DNA of 64,000 nt from Candidatus Andeanibacterium colombiense (lineage in GTDB: Bacteria; Pseudomonadota; Alphaproteobacteria; Sphingomonadales; Sphingomonadaceae): contig CP119316.1 of assembly GCA_029202985.1 (NCBI GenBank), positions 1-64,000 of the forward strand, in the 5' to 3' direction. The notes beneath the pieces are model-generated. The model was not told the DNA's origin and ran no database searches. It saw only the letters and a program-made list of their open reading frames with translations. The position numbers and the translations under genes were made by a program. Shown in pieces: positions 27,362 through 36,696 of this stretch (the stretch's first letter is position 1; each line of letters starts with the position of its first letter).

Positions 27362-28285
27362 ATGGCTGCCTATACCGCTGCTGACGTGAAAAACCTGCGC
27401 GAGCGCTCCGGCGCCGGCATGATGGACTGCAAGAAGGCGCTCGAAGAGACCAATGGCGACATCGAAGCCGCGGTCGATGCTTTGCGCGCCAAGGGTCTTG
27501 CCGCCGCCGCCAAGAAATCCAGCCGCACCGCGGCCGAGGGCCTCGTCGGCGTCGCCGTCGAAGGCACCCGGGGTGTTGCGGTCGAGGTAAACTCGGAAAC
27601 CGACTTCGTCGCCAAGAACGAGCAGTTCCAGGATTTCGTCCGCAAGACCACCGCGGTCGCGCTGGGCGCGTCGTCGAACGATGTCGAGGCGCTCAAGGCC
27701 TCGGCCTATCCCGACGGCGGCACCGTGGCCGAGAAGCTGACCAACAACGTCGCGACCATCGGTGAGAACCAGCAGGTCCGCCGGATGAAGGCCGTATCGG
27801 TCTCCGACGGCGTGATCGTGCCTTACATGCACAACGCAGCGGCCCCCGGCCTCGGCAAGATCGGCGTGCTGGTCGCGCTCGAGAGCGAAGGCGACAAGGC
27901 CAAGCTCGAGGAACTGGGCAAGCAGATCGCGATGCACATCGCGGCCGCCTTCCCGATGGCGCTCAATGCCGACGACCTCGATGCCGACGTGATCGCGCGC
28001 GAGCGTTCGGTCGCCGAAGAGAAGGCGAAGGAAAGCGGCAAGCCCGCCGAAGTCCAGGCCAAGATGGTCGATGGCGCGATCGCCAAGTTCGCCAAGGAAA
28101 ACGCGCTGTTGAGCCAGATCTTCGTGATGGACAACAAGACCCCGATCCAGCAGGTCGTCGACAACGCCGGCAAGGATGCCGGCGCGAAGATCGTGCTCAA
28201 GGACTATGTCCGCTTCCAGCTCGGCGAAGGCATCGAGAAGGAAGAAAGCGACTTCGCCGCCGAAGTCGCCGCGATGGCCGGCTGA
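27362..28285 (+). CDS. tsf: Elongation factor Ts
   Basis: A 307-residue nucleotide-exchange factor for EF-Tu. The N-terminal UBA-like domain is followed by LRERSGAGMMDCKKALEETNGDIEAAVDALRAKG, then the TDFVAKNE motif that contacts EF-Tu and two core repeats. Spacing and order with rpsB are those of the universal rpsB-tsf operon. A terminator follows at 28310, so pyrH has its own promoter. Confidence 0.97.
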   Translation: MAAYTAADVKNLRERSGAGMMDCKKALEETNGDIEAAVDALRAKGLAAAAKKSSRTAAEGLVGVAVEGTRGVAVEVNSETDFVAKNEQFQDFVRKTTAVALGASSNDVEALKASAYPDGGTVAEKLTNNVATIGENQQVRRMKAVSVSDGVIVPYMHNAAAPGLGKIGVLVALESEGDKAKLEELGKQIAMHIAAAFPMALNADDLDADVIARERSVAEEKAKESGKPAEVQAKMVDGAIAKFAKENALLSQIFVMDNKTPIQQVVDNAGKDAGAKIVLKDYVRFQLGEGIEKEESDFAAEVAAMAG

Positions 28286-28309
28286 ACGCCGTCTTCCAAA
28301 CGCTTCAAG

Positions 28310-28341
28310 AGGCCGCCGGACTTCGGTTCGGCGGCCTTTTT
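28310..28341 (+). terminator. Rho-independent terminator after tsf
   Basis: The stem AGGCCGCCG pairs with CGGCGGCCT around a ten-base loop and is followed by TTTTTC. Confidence 0.85.
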
Positions 28342-28539
28342 CGTGCGATTCGGTGGGGCTTGTTGATGAAACACATACGGCGAGCCGGGTTTGCACGGGC
28401 AAACGGGGCGGTTTCGCGAATCCAACAATAAGAAAGAGCCGATGCGAGGCTAGCGAGATCGGGGCGTGTAGGAAAACGGGTTTTGTGCCGCGCTTCGCCC
28501 CCTGTCGTTTGAATGAGTGCACTTACCGCCCTCCGCCCC

Positions 28540-28567
28540 TTGGCAGCACCGGTCACAATCCTATAAG
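28540..28567 (+). promoter_or_regulatory. Probable promoter of the pyrH operon
   Basis: TTGGCA at 28540-28545 and TATAAG at 28562-28567 are separated by 16 bases and followed by a GC-rich discriminator (GGCCGCGCC). The promoter is 37 bases before the ATG of pyrH. Confidence 0.5.
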
Positions 28568-28603
28568 GGCCGCGCCCAGGCAGTTTCGTGAGAATTGAGT
28601 AGA

Positions 28604-29323
28604 ATGTCCCAGCCCCGCAAACGCGTGTTGCTCAAGCTTTCGGGCGAAGTTCTGATGGGCGACCAGTCCTTCGGGATCGACCCCGCTTTCGTGCTGGAAC
28701 TGGCGAGGGAAGTGAAGGCCGCGCGCGATACCGGGCTGGAGCTGTGCCTGGTGATCGGCGGCGGCAATATCTTCCGCGGCATGGCCGGGGCGGCGCAGGG
28801 GATGGACCGCGCGCAGGCCGATTACATGGGCATGCTGGCGACGGTGATGAATGCGCTCGCGATGCAGAGCGCGCTCGAACAGCTCGGGGTCGAAACCCGG
28901 GTCCAGTCCGCGGTGCAGATGGATGCGGTGTGCGAGCCGGTGATCCGCCGCCGGGCCGAACGCCACCTCGAAAAGGGCCGGGTGGTGATCTTCGCCGCCG
29001 GCGTCGGCGCCCCATACTTCACCACCGACAGCGGCGCGGCGCTGCGCGCGGCCGAAATGAAGTGCGACGCGCTGTTCAAGGGCACCAGCGTCGACGGGGT
29101 ATACGACAGCGATCCGAAGACCAATCCGGCCGCCAAGCGTTACGATACGGTCACCTACGACACGGTGCTGGCCGACAATCTCCGCGTGATGGATGCCTCG
29201 GCCGTGGCCCTGTGCCGCGACAACAATATTCCGATCGTGGTGTTCTCGATCCGCGAAAAGGGCAATCTGGCGAAGGTCCTTGCGGGCGAGGGCACCCGGA
29301 CGACAGTGCAGAAGGAAGCCTGA
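28604..29323 (+). CDS. pyrH: UMP kinase
   Basis: A 239-residue amino-acid-kinase-fold UMP kinase that phosphorylates UMP to UDP in pyrimidine nucleotide synthesis. RVLLKLSGEVLMG, VIGGGNIFRG, GTGNPYFTTDSGAALRA-like GVGAPYFTTDSGAALRAAEM and DGVYDSDPKTNPAAKRYD are family motifs. The ATG at 28604 is chosen over a TTG three codons earlier. It begins the operon pyrH-frr-uppS-cdsA-dxr-rseP and is one base from frr. Confidence 0.96.
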   Translation: MSQPRKRVLLKLSGEVLMGDQSFGIDPAFVLELAREVKAARDTGLELCLVIGGGNIFRGMAGAAQGMDRAQADYMGMLATVMNALAMQSALEQLGVETRVQSAVQMDAVCEPVIRRRAERHLEKGRVVIFAAGVGAPYFTTDSGAALRAAEMKCDALFKGTSVDGVYDSDPKTNPAAKRYDTVTYDTVLADNLRVMDASAVALCRDNNIPIVVFSIREKGNLAKVLAGEGTRTTVQKEA

Positions 29324-29324
29324 C

Positions 29325-29882
29325 ATGGCAAAATACGACAAGGCCGATATCGAACGGCGCATGGGCGGCGCGGTCGAGGCGCTGAAGGGCGATCTCGCGG
29401 GCCTCAGGACCGGGCGCGCCAACACCGCATTGCTCGATCCGGTGACGGTCGAGGTCTATGGCTCGATCATGCCGCTCAGCCAGGTCGCGACCGTTTCGGC
29501 GCCCGAACCGCGGCTGCTCAGCGTGCAGGTGTGGGACCGGTCGAACATGACCCCGGTCGAAAAGGGCATTGCCCGCGCCGGGCTCGGCCTGAACCCGATC
29601 ACCGACGGGCAGACCATCCGCCTGCCGATCCCCGATCTGACCGAGGAACGACGCAAGGAATTGGCCAAGCTTGCCGGGCAATATGCGGAGAAGGCCAAGG
29701 TCGCGATCCGCAACGTCCGCCGCGACGGCATGGAAATGCTCAAGGAAGACGAGAAGAAGAAGGAAATCTCCGAGGACGACCGCAAGCGGTCCGAGGAAGA
29801 AGTTCAGAAGCTGACCGATCAATACATCAAGAACACCGATGAAGCCGCTGCCGCGAAGGAAAAGGAAATCCTCAGCCAGTGA
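29325..29882 (+). CDS. frr: Ribosome recycling factor
   Basis: A 185-residue RRF that, with EF-G, splits post-termination ribosomes. The two-domain pattern is clear: DIERRMGGAVEALKGDLAGLRTGRANTALLDPVTVEVYG (helix 1 and hinge), then IPDLTEERRKELAKLAGQYAEKAKVAIRNVRRDG and the C-terminal helix. The stop overlaps the GTG start of uppS by four bases. Confidence 0.97.
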   Translation: MAKYDKADIERRMGGAVEALKGDLAGLRTGRANTALLDPVTVEVYGSIMPLSQVATVSAPEPRLLSVQVWDRSNMTPVEKGIARAGLGLNPITDGQTIRLPIPDLTEERRKELAKLAGQYAEKAKVAIRNVRRDGMEMLKEDEKKKEISEDDRKRSEEEVQKLTDQYIKNTDEAAAAKEKEILSQ

Positions 29883-30646
29883 GCGAAGGCGCGCCCCCGC
29901 TCGCCCCGAGCGTCAGTGAGGGGCGGGACTTGTCCGGCGATCCCGGCTGCGAGGATGCGGGCGGTACAGCTGCGGCTCACGGCGTGCGTCACGCGGCGAT
30001 CATCATGGACGGCAATGGCCGCTGGGCCCGCTCGCGCCATCTGCCGCGCGTGATCGGGCACCAGCGCGGGGTCGAGGCGGTGCGCAAGCTGGTCCGCGCC
30101 TGCCGCGGCCTCGGGCTCGAATGCCTGACGCTGTATGCGTTCTCGTCCGAGAACTGGAAGCGCCCGGAAGACGAGATTTCCGACCTGATGGGTCTGCTGC
30201 GCAAGTTCATCAAGGCCGATCTGCCCGAATTCGTCACCAATGGTGTGCGGTTGAAGATCATCGGCGATTACAAGGCATTGGCGCCCGATATTGTCGCCAG
30301 CCTCGAAGATGCGGAAGCGCGCACCGCGCATGGCCACATCACCCTTGCGGTGGCGCTGAATTACGGCTCGCAGCAGGAAATCGCGCAGGCGGCGGCCAAA
30401 GCGGCGGCCGAGGGCGAAGTGACGCCCGCGAGCATCGAGAAATATCTCTACACCGCCGATCTCCCGCCGCTGGACCTGCTGATCCGCACCTCGGGCGAGG
30501 TGCGCCTGTCGAACTTCCTGATGTGGCAGGCGGCCTATGCGGAGATGTATTTCACCGAGGTGCTGTGGCCGGACTTTACGCCCGCGCATCTGGAACAGGC
30601 GCTGGCGAGCTTCGCGGGACGGGAGCGGCGCTTTGGCGGGCGGTGA
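29879..30646 (+). CDS. uppS: Isoprenyl transferase (undecaprenyl diphosphate synthase)
   Basis: A 255-residue cis-prenyltransferase that makes the C55 lipid carrier for peptidoglycan and polysaccharides. HAAIIMDGNGRWA contains the catalytic Asp; HQRGVEAVR, LTLYAFSSENWKRP and LLIRTSGEVRLSNFLMWQAAYAEMYF are signature blocks. The N-terminus carries about 35 extra residues rich in Gly, Pro and Ser before the core, longer than usual. The GTG start is coupled to the frr stop (GTGA); an internal start cannot be excluded. Confidence 0.94.
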   Translation: MSEGAPPLAPSVSEGRDLSGDPGCEDAGGTAAAHGVRHAAIIMDGNGRWARSRHLPRVIGHQRGVEAVRKLVRACRGLGLECLTLYAFSSENWKRPEDEISDLMGLLRKFIKADLPEFVTNGVRLKIIGDYKALAPDIVASLEDAEARTAHGHITLAVALNYGSQQEIAQAAAKAAAEGEVTPASIEKYLYTADLPPLDLLIRTSGEVRLSNFLMWQAAYAEMYFTEVLWPDFTPAHLEQALASFAGRERRFGGR

Positions 30647-30655
30647 AGCCTGTTC

Positions 30656-30755
30656 GATCCTCCCCCACCGGGGGAGGGGGACCGCCGAAGGTGGTGGAGG
30701 GGGCGCCCTCTCCGTCAGCCCTGCGGGCCGCCACCTCCCCCGGTGGGGGAGGATC
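30656..30755. repeat. Palindromic intergenic repeat, family D, carrying the cdsA ribosome-binding site
   Basis: A 100-base element whose ends GATCCTCCCCCACCGG and CCGGTGGGGGAGGATC are perfect reverse complements. It fills the gap between uppS and cdsA. The right end supplies GGAGG at 30749-30753, seven bases before the GTG of cdsA. Confidence 0.85.
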
Positions 30756-30760
30756 TTCCC

Positions 30761-31486
30761 GTGACCGACACCCTCACTCGTAAATCCGACCTCGGCACCC
30801 GCACGCTGACCGCCATCGGCATGGTCGTCGTCGCGGGCGGGGCGCTGTGGCTCGGCGGCTGGTTCTGGGCGGTGTTCGTCGGCCTGATCGCGGTCGGCGT
30901 GTTGTGGGAATGGCGCGCATTGGTGCGGGGTTTCGTACCCACGGCGCTCAAGCGCATGCTGTGGAACGTCGCGGGCTTTATCTACATCGCGGTAGCCGCC
31001 TTCACGCTCTTGCTGTTGCGCAGCGAATTCTTCGGAATTGCACCGGTGCTGGTGTTCGTCGGCGCGGTAATCTGCATCGACATCGGCGCCTATTTCGCCG
31101 GGCGGAGCATCGGGGGCCCGAAGATCGCCCCGAAGATCAGCCCATCCAAAACCTGGGCCGGCCTCGGTGGCGGAATGGTCGGGGCCGCCATCGTGCTGGT
31201 CTTGGCCAGCTATGTCACTTCGCAATGCTATCTCGGCGATGCCGGTTCCTGCGGGCTGACGCGGCCGCAGGATTACCTGATTCTGGTGATTCAGGGCGCG
31301 GCGCTGGCAATCGTGGCCCAGGCCGGAGACTTCTTCGAAAGCTGGATGAAGCGCCGGGCGGGGGTGAAGGATTCGGGCAGGCTGCTGCCCGGTCATGGCG
31401 GATTGTTCGACCGGGTGGACGGTCTGCTGGCCGTGAGTTTCGCGTGGGGTATCGTGGCGCTGGCTTTCCGGAGCATGGCGTTCTGA
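30761..31486 (+). CDS. cdsA: Phosphatidate cytidylyltransferase
   Basis: A 241-residue integral membrane enzyme that makes CDP-diacylglycerol, the branch point for pssA and pgsA, which are also in this window. About six hydrophobic segments are seen. The CDS signature is near the C-terminus: GDFFESWMKRRAGVKDSGRLLPGHGGLFDRVDGLL. SPSKTWAGLGGGM is also conserved. The GTG at 30761 is preferred; an in-frame GTG six codons earlier lies inside the repeat. Its stop overlaps the ATG of dxr (TGATG). Confidence 0.94.
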   Translation: MTDTLTRKSDLGTRTLTAIGMVVVAGGALWLGGWFWAVFVGLIAVGVLWEWRALVRGFVPTALKRMLWNVAGFIYIAVAAFTLLLLRSEFFGIAPVLVFVGAVICIDIGAYFAGRSIGGPKIAPKISPSKTWAGLGGGMVGAAIVLVLASYVTSQCYLGDAGSCGLTRPQDYLILVIQGAALAIVAQAGDFFESWMKRRAGVKDSGRLLPGHGGLFDRVDGLLAVSFAWGIVALAFRSMAF

Positions 31487-32640
31487 TGACCCGCTCGATC
31501 TCCGTCTTCGGCGCGACCGGCTCGATCGGCGCCTCCACCCTCGACCTGATCCGGCGCGAGCGGGACAAGTGGCGGGTCGTCGCGCTCACCGCCAATTGCC
31601 AGTCGGTCGAACTGGCGATGCTGGCGAAGGAATTCGGCGCCGAGATCGCGGTGGTGGCGGATGAGAACTGCCTGCCGGAATTGCGCGACGCGCTGGCCGG
31701 AACCGGGATCGAGGCTGCCGCCGGCGCGGATGCGCTGTGCGAGGCGGCGTCGCGCGGGGCCGACCTGACCATCGCCGCGATCGTCGGCTGCGCGGGCCTC
31801 GGCCCGACGATGGCGGCGATCCGCGCGGGCGGGACGATCGGGCTCGCGAACAAGGAAGCCCTGGTCTCCGCCGGCGAGGTGATGACGGCCGCGGTCGCGA
31901 AATATGGCGCGACATTGCTGCCGGTCGATTCCGAACACAATGCGATCTTCCAGTGCCTGCAAGGCTACCGGATGAGCGACGTCGCGAAGATCACCCTGAC
32001 CGCGAGCGGCGGGCCGTTCCGCGAATGGAGCGCCGCGCAGATCGCGGCGGCGACCCCGGCGCAAGCGGTCAAGCATCCGAACTGGAGCATGGGCGCGAAG
32101 ATCAGCGTCGATTCCGCGACGATGATGAACAAGGGCCTCGAACTGATCGAGGCGCATCATCTGTTCCCGGTCGGGCTCGAAAAGCTCTCGATCCTGGTCC
32201 ATCCGCAAAGCGTGATCCATTCGATGGTCGAATATCGCGACGGCTCGACCCTTGCGCAGCTTGGCCCTTCCGACATGCGCGTGCCGATCGCCGCGACGCT
32301 CGCGTGGCCGGAGCGGATGGATACGCCGCTCGACCCGCTCGACCTTGCGCGGATCGGTTCGTTGAGCTTCTTCGCGCCGGATGAAGCGCGGTTTCCGGCC
32401 ACGCGGCTGGCCCGGCAAGCCGCCGAAGCGGGCGGGGCGGCCCCGGCGGTGCTCAATGCGGCCAATGAAATCGCGGTCGCGGCATTTCTTGCCGGTCACA
32501 TCGCATTCACCGAAATTTCGGCAATGGCCGACAGGATGCTGACACAATCCATCCCCGCGGCGCCTGCGTCTCTCGACGAAGTGCTGGCGGTCGATGCCGA
32601 AACCCGCGCCCGTGCGCGCGAATTGCTGGAGCTTGCCTGA
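31486..32640 (+). CDS. dxr: 1-deoxy-D-xylulose 5-phosphate reductoisomerase
   Basis: A 384-residue NADPH-dependent enzyme, second step of the MEP isoprenoid pathway that feeds uppS and the polyprenyl synthase. The nucleotide-binding start is SISVFGATGSIGASTLDLI. LANKEALVSAGE, LLPVDSEHNAIFQCL, TASGGPFREW, HPNWSMGAKISVDSATMMNKGLELIEAHHLF and VLNAANEIAVAAFL are diagnostic and include the metal and substrate ligands. The ATG overlaps the cdsA stop by one base. Confidence 0.97.
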   Translation: MTRSISVFGATGSIGASTLDLIRRERDKWRVVALTANCQSVELAMLAKEFGAEIAVVADENCLPELRDALAGTGIEAAAGADALCEAASRGADLTIAAIVGCAGLGPTMAAIRAGGTIGLANKEALVSAGEVMTAAVAKYGATLLPVDSEHNAIFQCLQGYRMSDVAKITLTASGGPFREWSAAQIAAATPAQAVKHPNWSMGAKISVDSATMMNKGLELIEAHHLFPVGLEKLSILVHPQSVIHSMVEYRDGSTLAQLGPSDMRVPIAATLAWPERMDTPLDPLDLARIGSLSFFAPDEARFPATRLARQAAEAGGAAPAVLNAANEIAVAAFLAGHIAFTEISAMADRMLTQSIPAAPASLDEVLAVDAETRARARELLELA

Positions 32641-32641
32641 C

Positions 32642-33772
32642 TTGGCCCAACACGTACCCGTCTGGATGATGATCCTCGGCTTCCTGCTGGTGCTGGGGCC
32701 GCTGGTGACCATCCACGAGCTTGGCCATTACCTGGTCGGCCGCTGGTGCGGGGTGAAGGCCGATGCCTTCTCGATCGGCTTCGGGCGCGAGATCGCCGGC
32801 TGGACCGACCGGCGCGGCACCCGCTGGAAGCTCTCGCTGCTGCCGCTGGGCGGCTATGTCCAGTTCGCCGGCGACATGAACGCGGCGGGTACGCCGAGCC
32901 AGGAATGGCTCGACCTGCCCGAGGAAGAGCGCGCGCGGACCTTCCAGGCCCATCCGCTGTGGCAGCGCGCGCTGATCGTGCTGGCCGGGCCGATGACCAA
33001 TCTGCTGGTGGCGGTGGCGATCTTCGCGGCGTTCAATTTCGCTTATGGCAAGCCGGTCCCGCTCGATCCGTCGAAGACCAATGTGGTTGCGAGTTTCACG
33101 CCGAACTCGCCCGCAGAAGCGGCCGGGCTGCGCCAGGGCGACGAGATCGTCTCGATCGACGGCGAGGCGGTCCACCGCTTCGACGAGATCACCGGCCGCA
33201 TTTCGCTGTTCCCGGGCCGCACCGTCCAGATCGGCGTCAGGCGAGACGGCGAAACGCTGAAGATCCCGGTCAGGATCATGGCGAGCAAGGAGACCGACCA
33301 GTTCGGCAACGAGGCGGTAATTGGGCGGATCGGGGTATTCTCGAGCACGATCCGCTTCGAGCCGGTCGGGGTGGGCGAGGCGGTGACCTCGGCGGCCGAG
33401 CAGAGCGTCGCGATGGTGCGGATGATGGTAACCGGGATCGTCCAGATCGTGGCCGGCGAGCGCTCGGTTAAGGAACTTGGCGGCCCGATCAAGATCGCGA
33501 AATATTCCGGCGAGCAGCTCAGCCTCGGGCCGCAGGCGTTTGTCCAGTTTGTGGCGCTTATTTCAATTAATTTGGCATTCATTAACCTGCTGCCAATTCC
33601 TGCCCTCGACGGCGGGCATCTGGCTTTCTACGCGGCCGAAGCGGTTCGCCGGAAGCCGGTCGGTCAGCGCAGTCAGGAATGGGCGTTCCGTACCGGCGTG
33701 GTGTTTGTGCTCGCGCTGATGCTGTTCGTCACTTTCAACGATATTACGTCGCTCACGATTTTTGGGCGTTGA
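32642..33772 (+). CDS. rseP: RIP metalloprotease RseP (site-2 protease)
   Basis: A 376-residue intramembrane zinc protease that cleaves anti-sigma factors in envelope stress signalling. HELGH in LVTIHELGHYLVGRWCGVKADAFSIGFG is the zinc site. A PDZ domain sits in the middle (VASFTPNSPAEAAGLRQGDEIVSIDGEAV). The C-terminal ISINLAFINLLPIPALDGGHL carries the third metal ligand. The TTG at 32642 is chosen as start, directly after dxr; an ATG eight codons later is also possible. It precedes bamA as in many proteobacteria. Confidence 0.94.
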   Translation: MAQHVPVWMMILGFLLVLGPLVTIHELGHYLVGRWCGVKADAFSIGFGREIAGWTDRRGTRWKLSLLPLGGYVQFAGDMNAAGTPSQEWLDLPEEERARTFQAHPLWQRALIVLAGPMTNLLVAVAIFAAFNFAYGKPVPLDPSKTNVVASFTPNSPAEAAGLRQGDEIVSIDGEAVHRFDEITGRISLFPGRTVQIGVRRDGETLKIPVRIMASKETDQFGNEAVIGRIGVFSSTIRFEPVGVGEAVTSAAEQSVAMVRMMVTGIVQIVAGERSVKELGGPIKIAKYSGEQLSLGPQAFVQFVALISINLAFINLLPIPALDGGHLAFYAAEAVRRKPVGQRSQEWAFRTGVVFVLALMLFVTFNDITSLTIFGR

Positions 33773-33939
33773 GCACGGCGGGGGCGGCAAACTGGCGCAA
33801 AATCCGGTAACATTGCTTGATTGGTGTCACAGCATCGGGCAATGGCGGCGGTTGAGCGCTACCTGGGAATGTTCCCGTGGGAGGGCGGCAAATTAGCCCG
33901 ATTGTGGCGACAAGTGCCGTGTCGAGGATTGGACGGGAA

Positions 33940-36696
33940 ATGAGCCGCAAGGGCAAGATTATCGCTGCACCGAAGATCGCCGGAGTGCTGCTTTGCGGCA
34001 CCATCCTGGCGGGCGTTCCGGTTGCGGTTCATGCGCAGGACGCCGCCCCCGCCGCAACCCCGGCTCCGGCCGCGGCACCCGCGCCGGCGGAAACGATCCG
34101 TTCGATCGTGGTCACCGGCGCCCAGCGGCTCGAGCCCGAGACGATCCTCAGCTATGTCCAGCTGCGGGTCGGCGGAACCTATACCGAGGCCGCGGCCGAC
34201 CAGGCGCTGAAGGACCTCTACGCCTCGGAACTGATCGCCAATGCGACCGTCCGCAACGATGGCGGCAACATCACCATCGACGTGCAGGAAAACCCGATCG
34301 TCAACCGGATCATCCTCGAAGGCAACAAGCGCCTCAAGGACGAGAAGATCACGCCCGAGATCAAGCTCTCCCCGCGCCAGATCTTCACCCGTTCGAAAGT
34401 CCGCGCCGACGTCGCCCGCATCGTCGAGCTCTACAAGCGCCAGGGCCGCTTCGCCGCGGTGGTCGAACCGAAGAGCGTCGCGCTGCCGCAGAACCGGGTC
34501 GATATCGTTTACGAGATCACCGAGGGCCCGAAGTCCAAGGTCCGCCAAATCAACATCATCGGCAACGAGAAGTTCGGTGACGGGGAATTGCGCGGCCAGA
34601 TGGTCACCAAACAGTCGCGCTTCTTCCGCCTGTTCAGCTCGGCGACCAGCTACGATCCCGACCGCCTGGCCTATGACCAGCAGAAGCTCCGCCAGTTCTA
34701 TCTGACCCAGGGCTACGCCGATTTCCGCGTGGTGTCGGCGATGGCCGAACTGACCCCGGACAAGAAGGACTTCATCATCACTTACGTGGTGGAGGAAGGC
34801 CAGCGCTACAAATTCGGCGACGTCTCGGTCGAAAGCCAATTGCGCGATTTCGACGGCAACCAGCTCGCCAAGGGCATCCAGGTCAAGAAGGGCAACTGGT
34901 ACGACGCCAAGCTGGTCGAGGATACGGTCGAAGGACTGACCCAGACCGCCGGCCTGTTCGGCTATGCCTTCGCCGACGTCCGCCCGGACTACAGCCGCGA
35001 CAAGGAAAACCTCACCATGAACGTCAAGTTCGTGCTGAACGAGGCTCCGCGCGTCTATGTCGAAAGTATCAACGTCAACGGCAATACGCTGACCCAGGAC
35101 AAGGTCGTGCGGCGCGAATTCCGCTTGGCCGAAGGCGATGCGTTCAACTCGCTGCAGGTCAAGCGCTCCACGGCGCGGATCAACTCGCTCGGGTTCTTCC
35201 AGCAGAACTTCGAGGTCGAGCAGGCCCAGGGCTCCGCGCCAGACCGGGTCACGCTCAACGCCAACGTGCAGGAGCAGGCGACCGGCGAATTGCAGCTGTC
35301 GGCCGGCTTCTCGTCGCAGGAGAGCTTCATCCTCTCCGGCTCGATCCGCCAGCGCAACTTCCGCGGCAAGGGCCAGACGATCGGCCTCAGCGCCGATTAT
35401 TCGTCCTATTCGCGCGCTTTCACGCTCAGCTTCGCCGAGCCCTATCTGTTCGACAAGAACATCTCGATGGGCGTCGACATCTATCGCCGCGATTCGAACA
35501 ACGACTATTACAACAACAACAATACCACCTTCAGCCAGGCGACCACCGGCTTCCAGGTGCGCGCGGGCGTGCCGCTGACCGAGAAGATGTCGCTGATCGG
35601 CCGCTATACGCTCAACTGGGACGACGTGACGCTCGACAAGAGCACTTATTACAGCACCCGCCTGACCCCGACCCCGGAATGCGACCCGCTGCTGGCCGGC
35701 CGCTATCTGTGCGATGCGCTCGGCAACCGGATCAGCTCGATCATCGGCGCCTCGCTGGTCTACGACAATCTCGACAACCGCAACCGTCCTACCCGCGGCG
35801 AACAGATCGCGCTCAACCTCGACTTCGCCGGGCTCGGCGGGTCGGAGCGCTACATCAAGTTCCGCGCCAATGCGTCGAAGTTCTGGAACCTCGGCAGCGG
35901 CTGGATCTTCTCGGTCAAGGGCGAGGCCGGTTACGTCAAGGGCCTGAAGGATCGCGGCCCGGGCGAGGATAGCGTCCGCCTGACCGACCGCTTCTTCCTC
36001 GGCGATCCACAGATCCGCGGCTTCGATATCCGCGGCGTCGGCCCGCGCGTGGTCCGCGAGTTCTACGCCTTCGACAACGCCGGCGTGCCGACCTGCGCGG
36101 ACGGTACCTCGCATGCGGATTGCGCCGGTAATGGCGGTTTCACCTATACGACCGACCCCAAGAATCCGGTCGACGATCCGCTCGGCGGCGATATGTATTA
36201 TCTCGTCCGCCACGAGCTCGAAATCCCGCTCGGTTCCGGCGCGCGCGAGCTCGGCCTGCGGCCGTCGATCTTCCTCGATGCCGGCGCCGTGTTCAGCGTT
36301 AAGAAACCTATCCTGACCGATACCGGCCCCAATGGGGCATTCTTCCCGGTCAAGGACGATGACGGCAATCCGCTCTATACGCAGATCGACACCGCGCTGC
36401 TCGTCAACGGCGTGTGTACGGTCACGGCCACGAGCCAGGTCACCAACCCGAACAACCCGACTCCTCCGCCCTGCATCGGGTCCGGCCCGATCGCGAATAC
36501 CGCGCTCGGCTCCAAATCCGCGTCATTCCGCGAGACTTTCGTCGGTGATTCCGCCAAGCCGCGCATCTCTGTCGGCATCGGCGTCAACTGGAATTCACCG
36601 TTCGGTCCATTCCGGGTCGATTTCGCCAAGGTCTTGCTGAAAGAGCGCGGCGACGACACCAAGGCATTTACGTTCAACGTAGGAACCCAATTCTGA
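33940..36696 (+). CDS. bamA: Outer membrane protein assembly factor BamA
   Basis: A 918-residue outer-membrane protein, the core of the BAM complex that inserts beta-barrels. The signal peptide ends VAVHAQ. Five POTRA domains start at IRSIVVTGAQRLEPETILSYVQLRVGG and continue to about residue 440. The barrel contains the conserved VRGF-like QIRGFDIRGVGPR and ends FRVDFAKVLLKERGDDTKAFTFNVGTQF with C-terminal Phe. The mature protein is longer than in Escherichia coli because of extracellular loops. GGACGGGAA precedes the ATG. The stop overlaps the ATG of the OmpH gene. Confidence 0.96.
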   Translation: MSRKGKIIAAPKIAGVLLCGTILAGVPVAVHAQDAAPAATPAPAAAPAPAETIRSIVVTGAQRLEPETILSYVQLRVGGTYTEAAADQALKDLYASELIANATVRNDGGNITIDVQENPIVNRIILEGNKRLKDEKITPEIKLSPRQIFTRSKVRADVARIVELYKRQGRFAAVVEPKSVALPQNRVDIVYEITEGPKSKVRQINIIGNEKFGDGELRGQMVTKQSRFFRLFSSATSYDPDRLAYDQQKLRQFYLTQGYADFRVVSAMAELTPDKKDFIITYVVEEGQRYKFGDVSVESQLRDFDGNQLAKGIQVKKGNWYDAKLVEDTVEGLTQTAGLFGYAFADVRPDYSRDKENLTMNVKFVLNEAPRVYVESINVNGNTLTQDKVVRREFRLAEGDAFNSLQVKRSTARINSLGFFQQNFEVEQAQGSAPDRVTLNANVQEQATGELQLSAGFSSQESFILSGSIRQRNFRGKGQTIGLSADYSSYSRAFTLSFAEPYLFDKNISMGVDIYRRDSNNDYYNNNNTTFSQATTGFQVRAGVPLTEKMSLIGRYTLNWDDVTLDKSTYYSTRLTPTPECDPLLAGRYLCDALGNRISSIIGASLVYDNLDNRNRPTRGEQIALNLDFAGLGGSERYIKFRANASKFWNLGSGWIFSVKGEAGYVKGLKDRGPGEDSVRLTDRFFLGDPQIRGFDIRGVGPRVVREFYAFDNAGVPTCADGTSHADCAGNGGFTYTTDPKNPVDDPLGGDMYYLVRHELEIPLGSGARELGLRPSIFLDAGAVFSVKKPILTDTGPNGAFFPVKDDDGNPLYTQIDTALLVNGVCTVTATSQVTNPNNPTPPPCIGSGPIANTALGSKSASFRETFVGDSAKPRISVGIGVNWNSPFGPFRVDFAKVLLKERGDDTKAFTFNVGTQF

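Larger units (their letters stand above)
28286..28603. other. 318-base gap between tsf and pyrH
   Basis: It contains the tsf terminator and a candidate pyrH promoter, both listed separately. No gene is supported. Confidence 0.6.

Noticed and set aside
28304..28598. Small open frames between tsf and pyrH
   Set aside because: They overlap the tsf terminator and pyrH promoter and have no ribosome-binding sites or family features.
33865..33876. Short palindrome GGGAATGTTCCC upstream of bamA as an operator
   Set aside because: The arms are only five bases with a two-base centre, too short to stand out from chance in this sequence.
33859..36213. Open frame of 784 codons on the minus strand
   Set aside because: Antisense to bamA, whose POTRA and barrel sequence is unmistakable.
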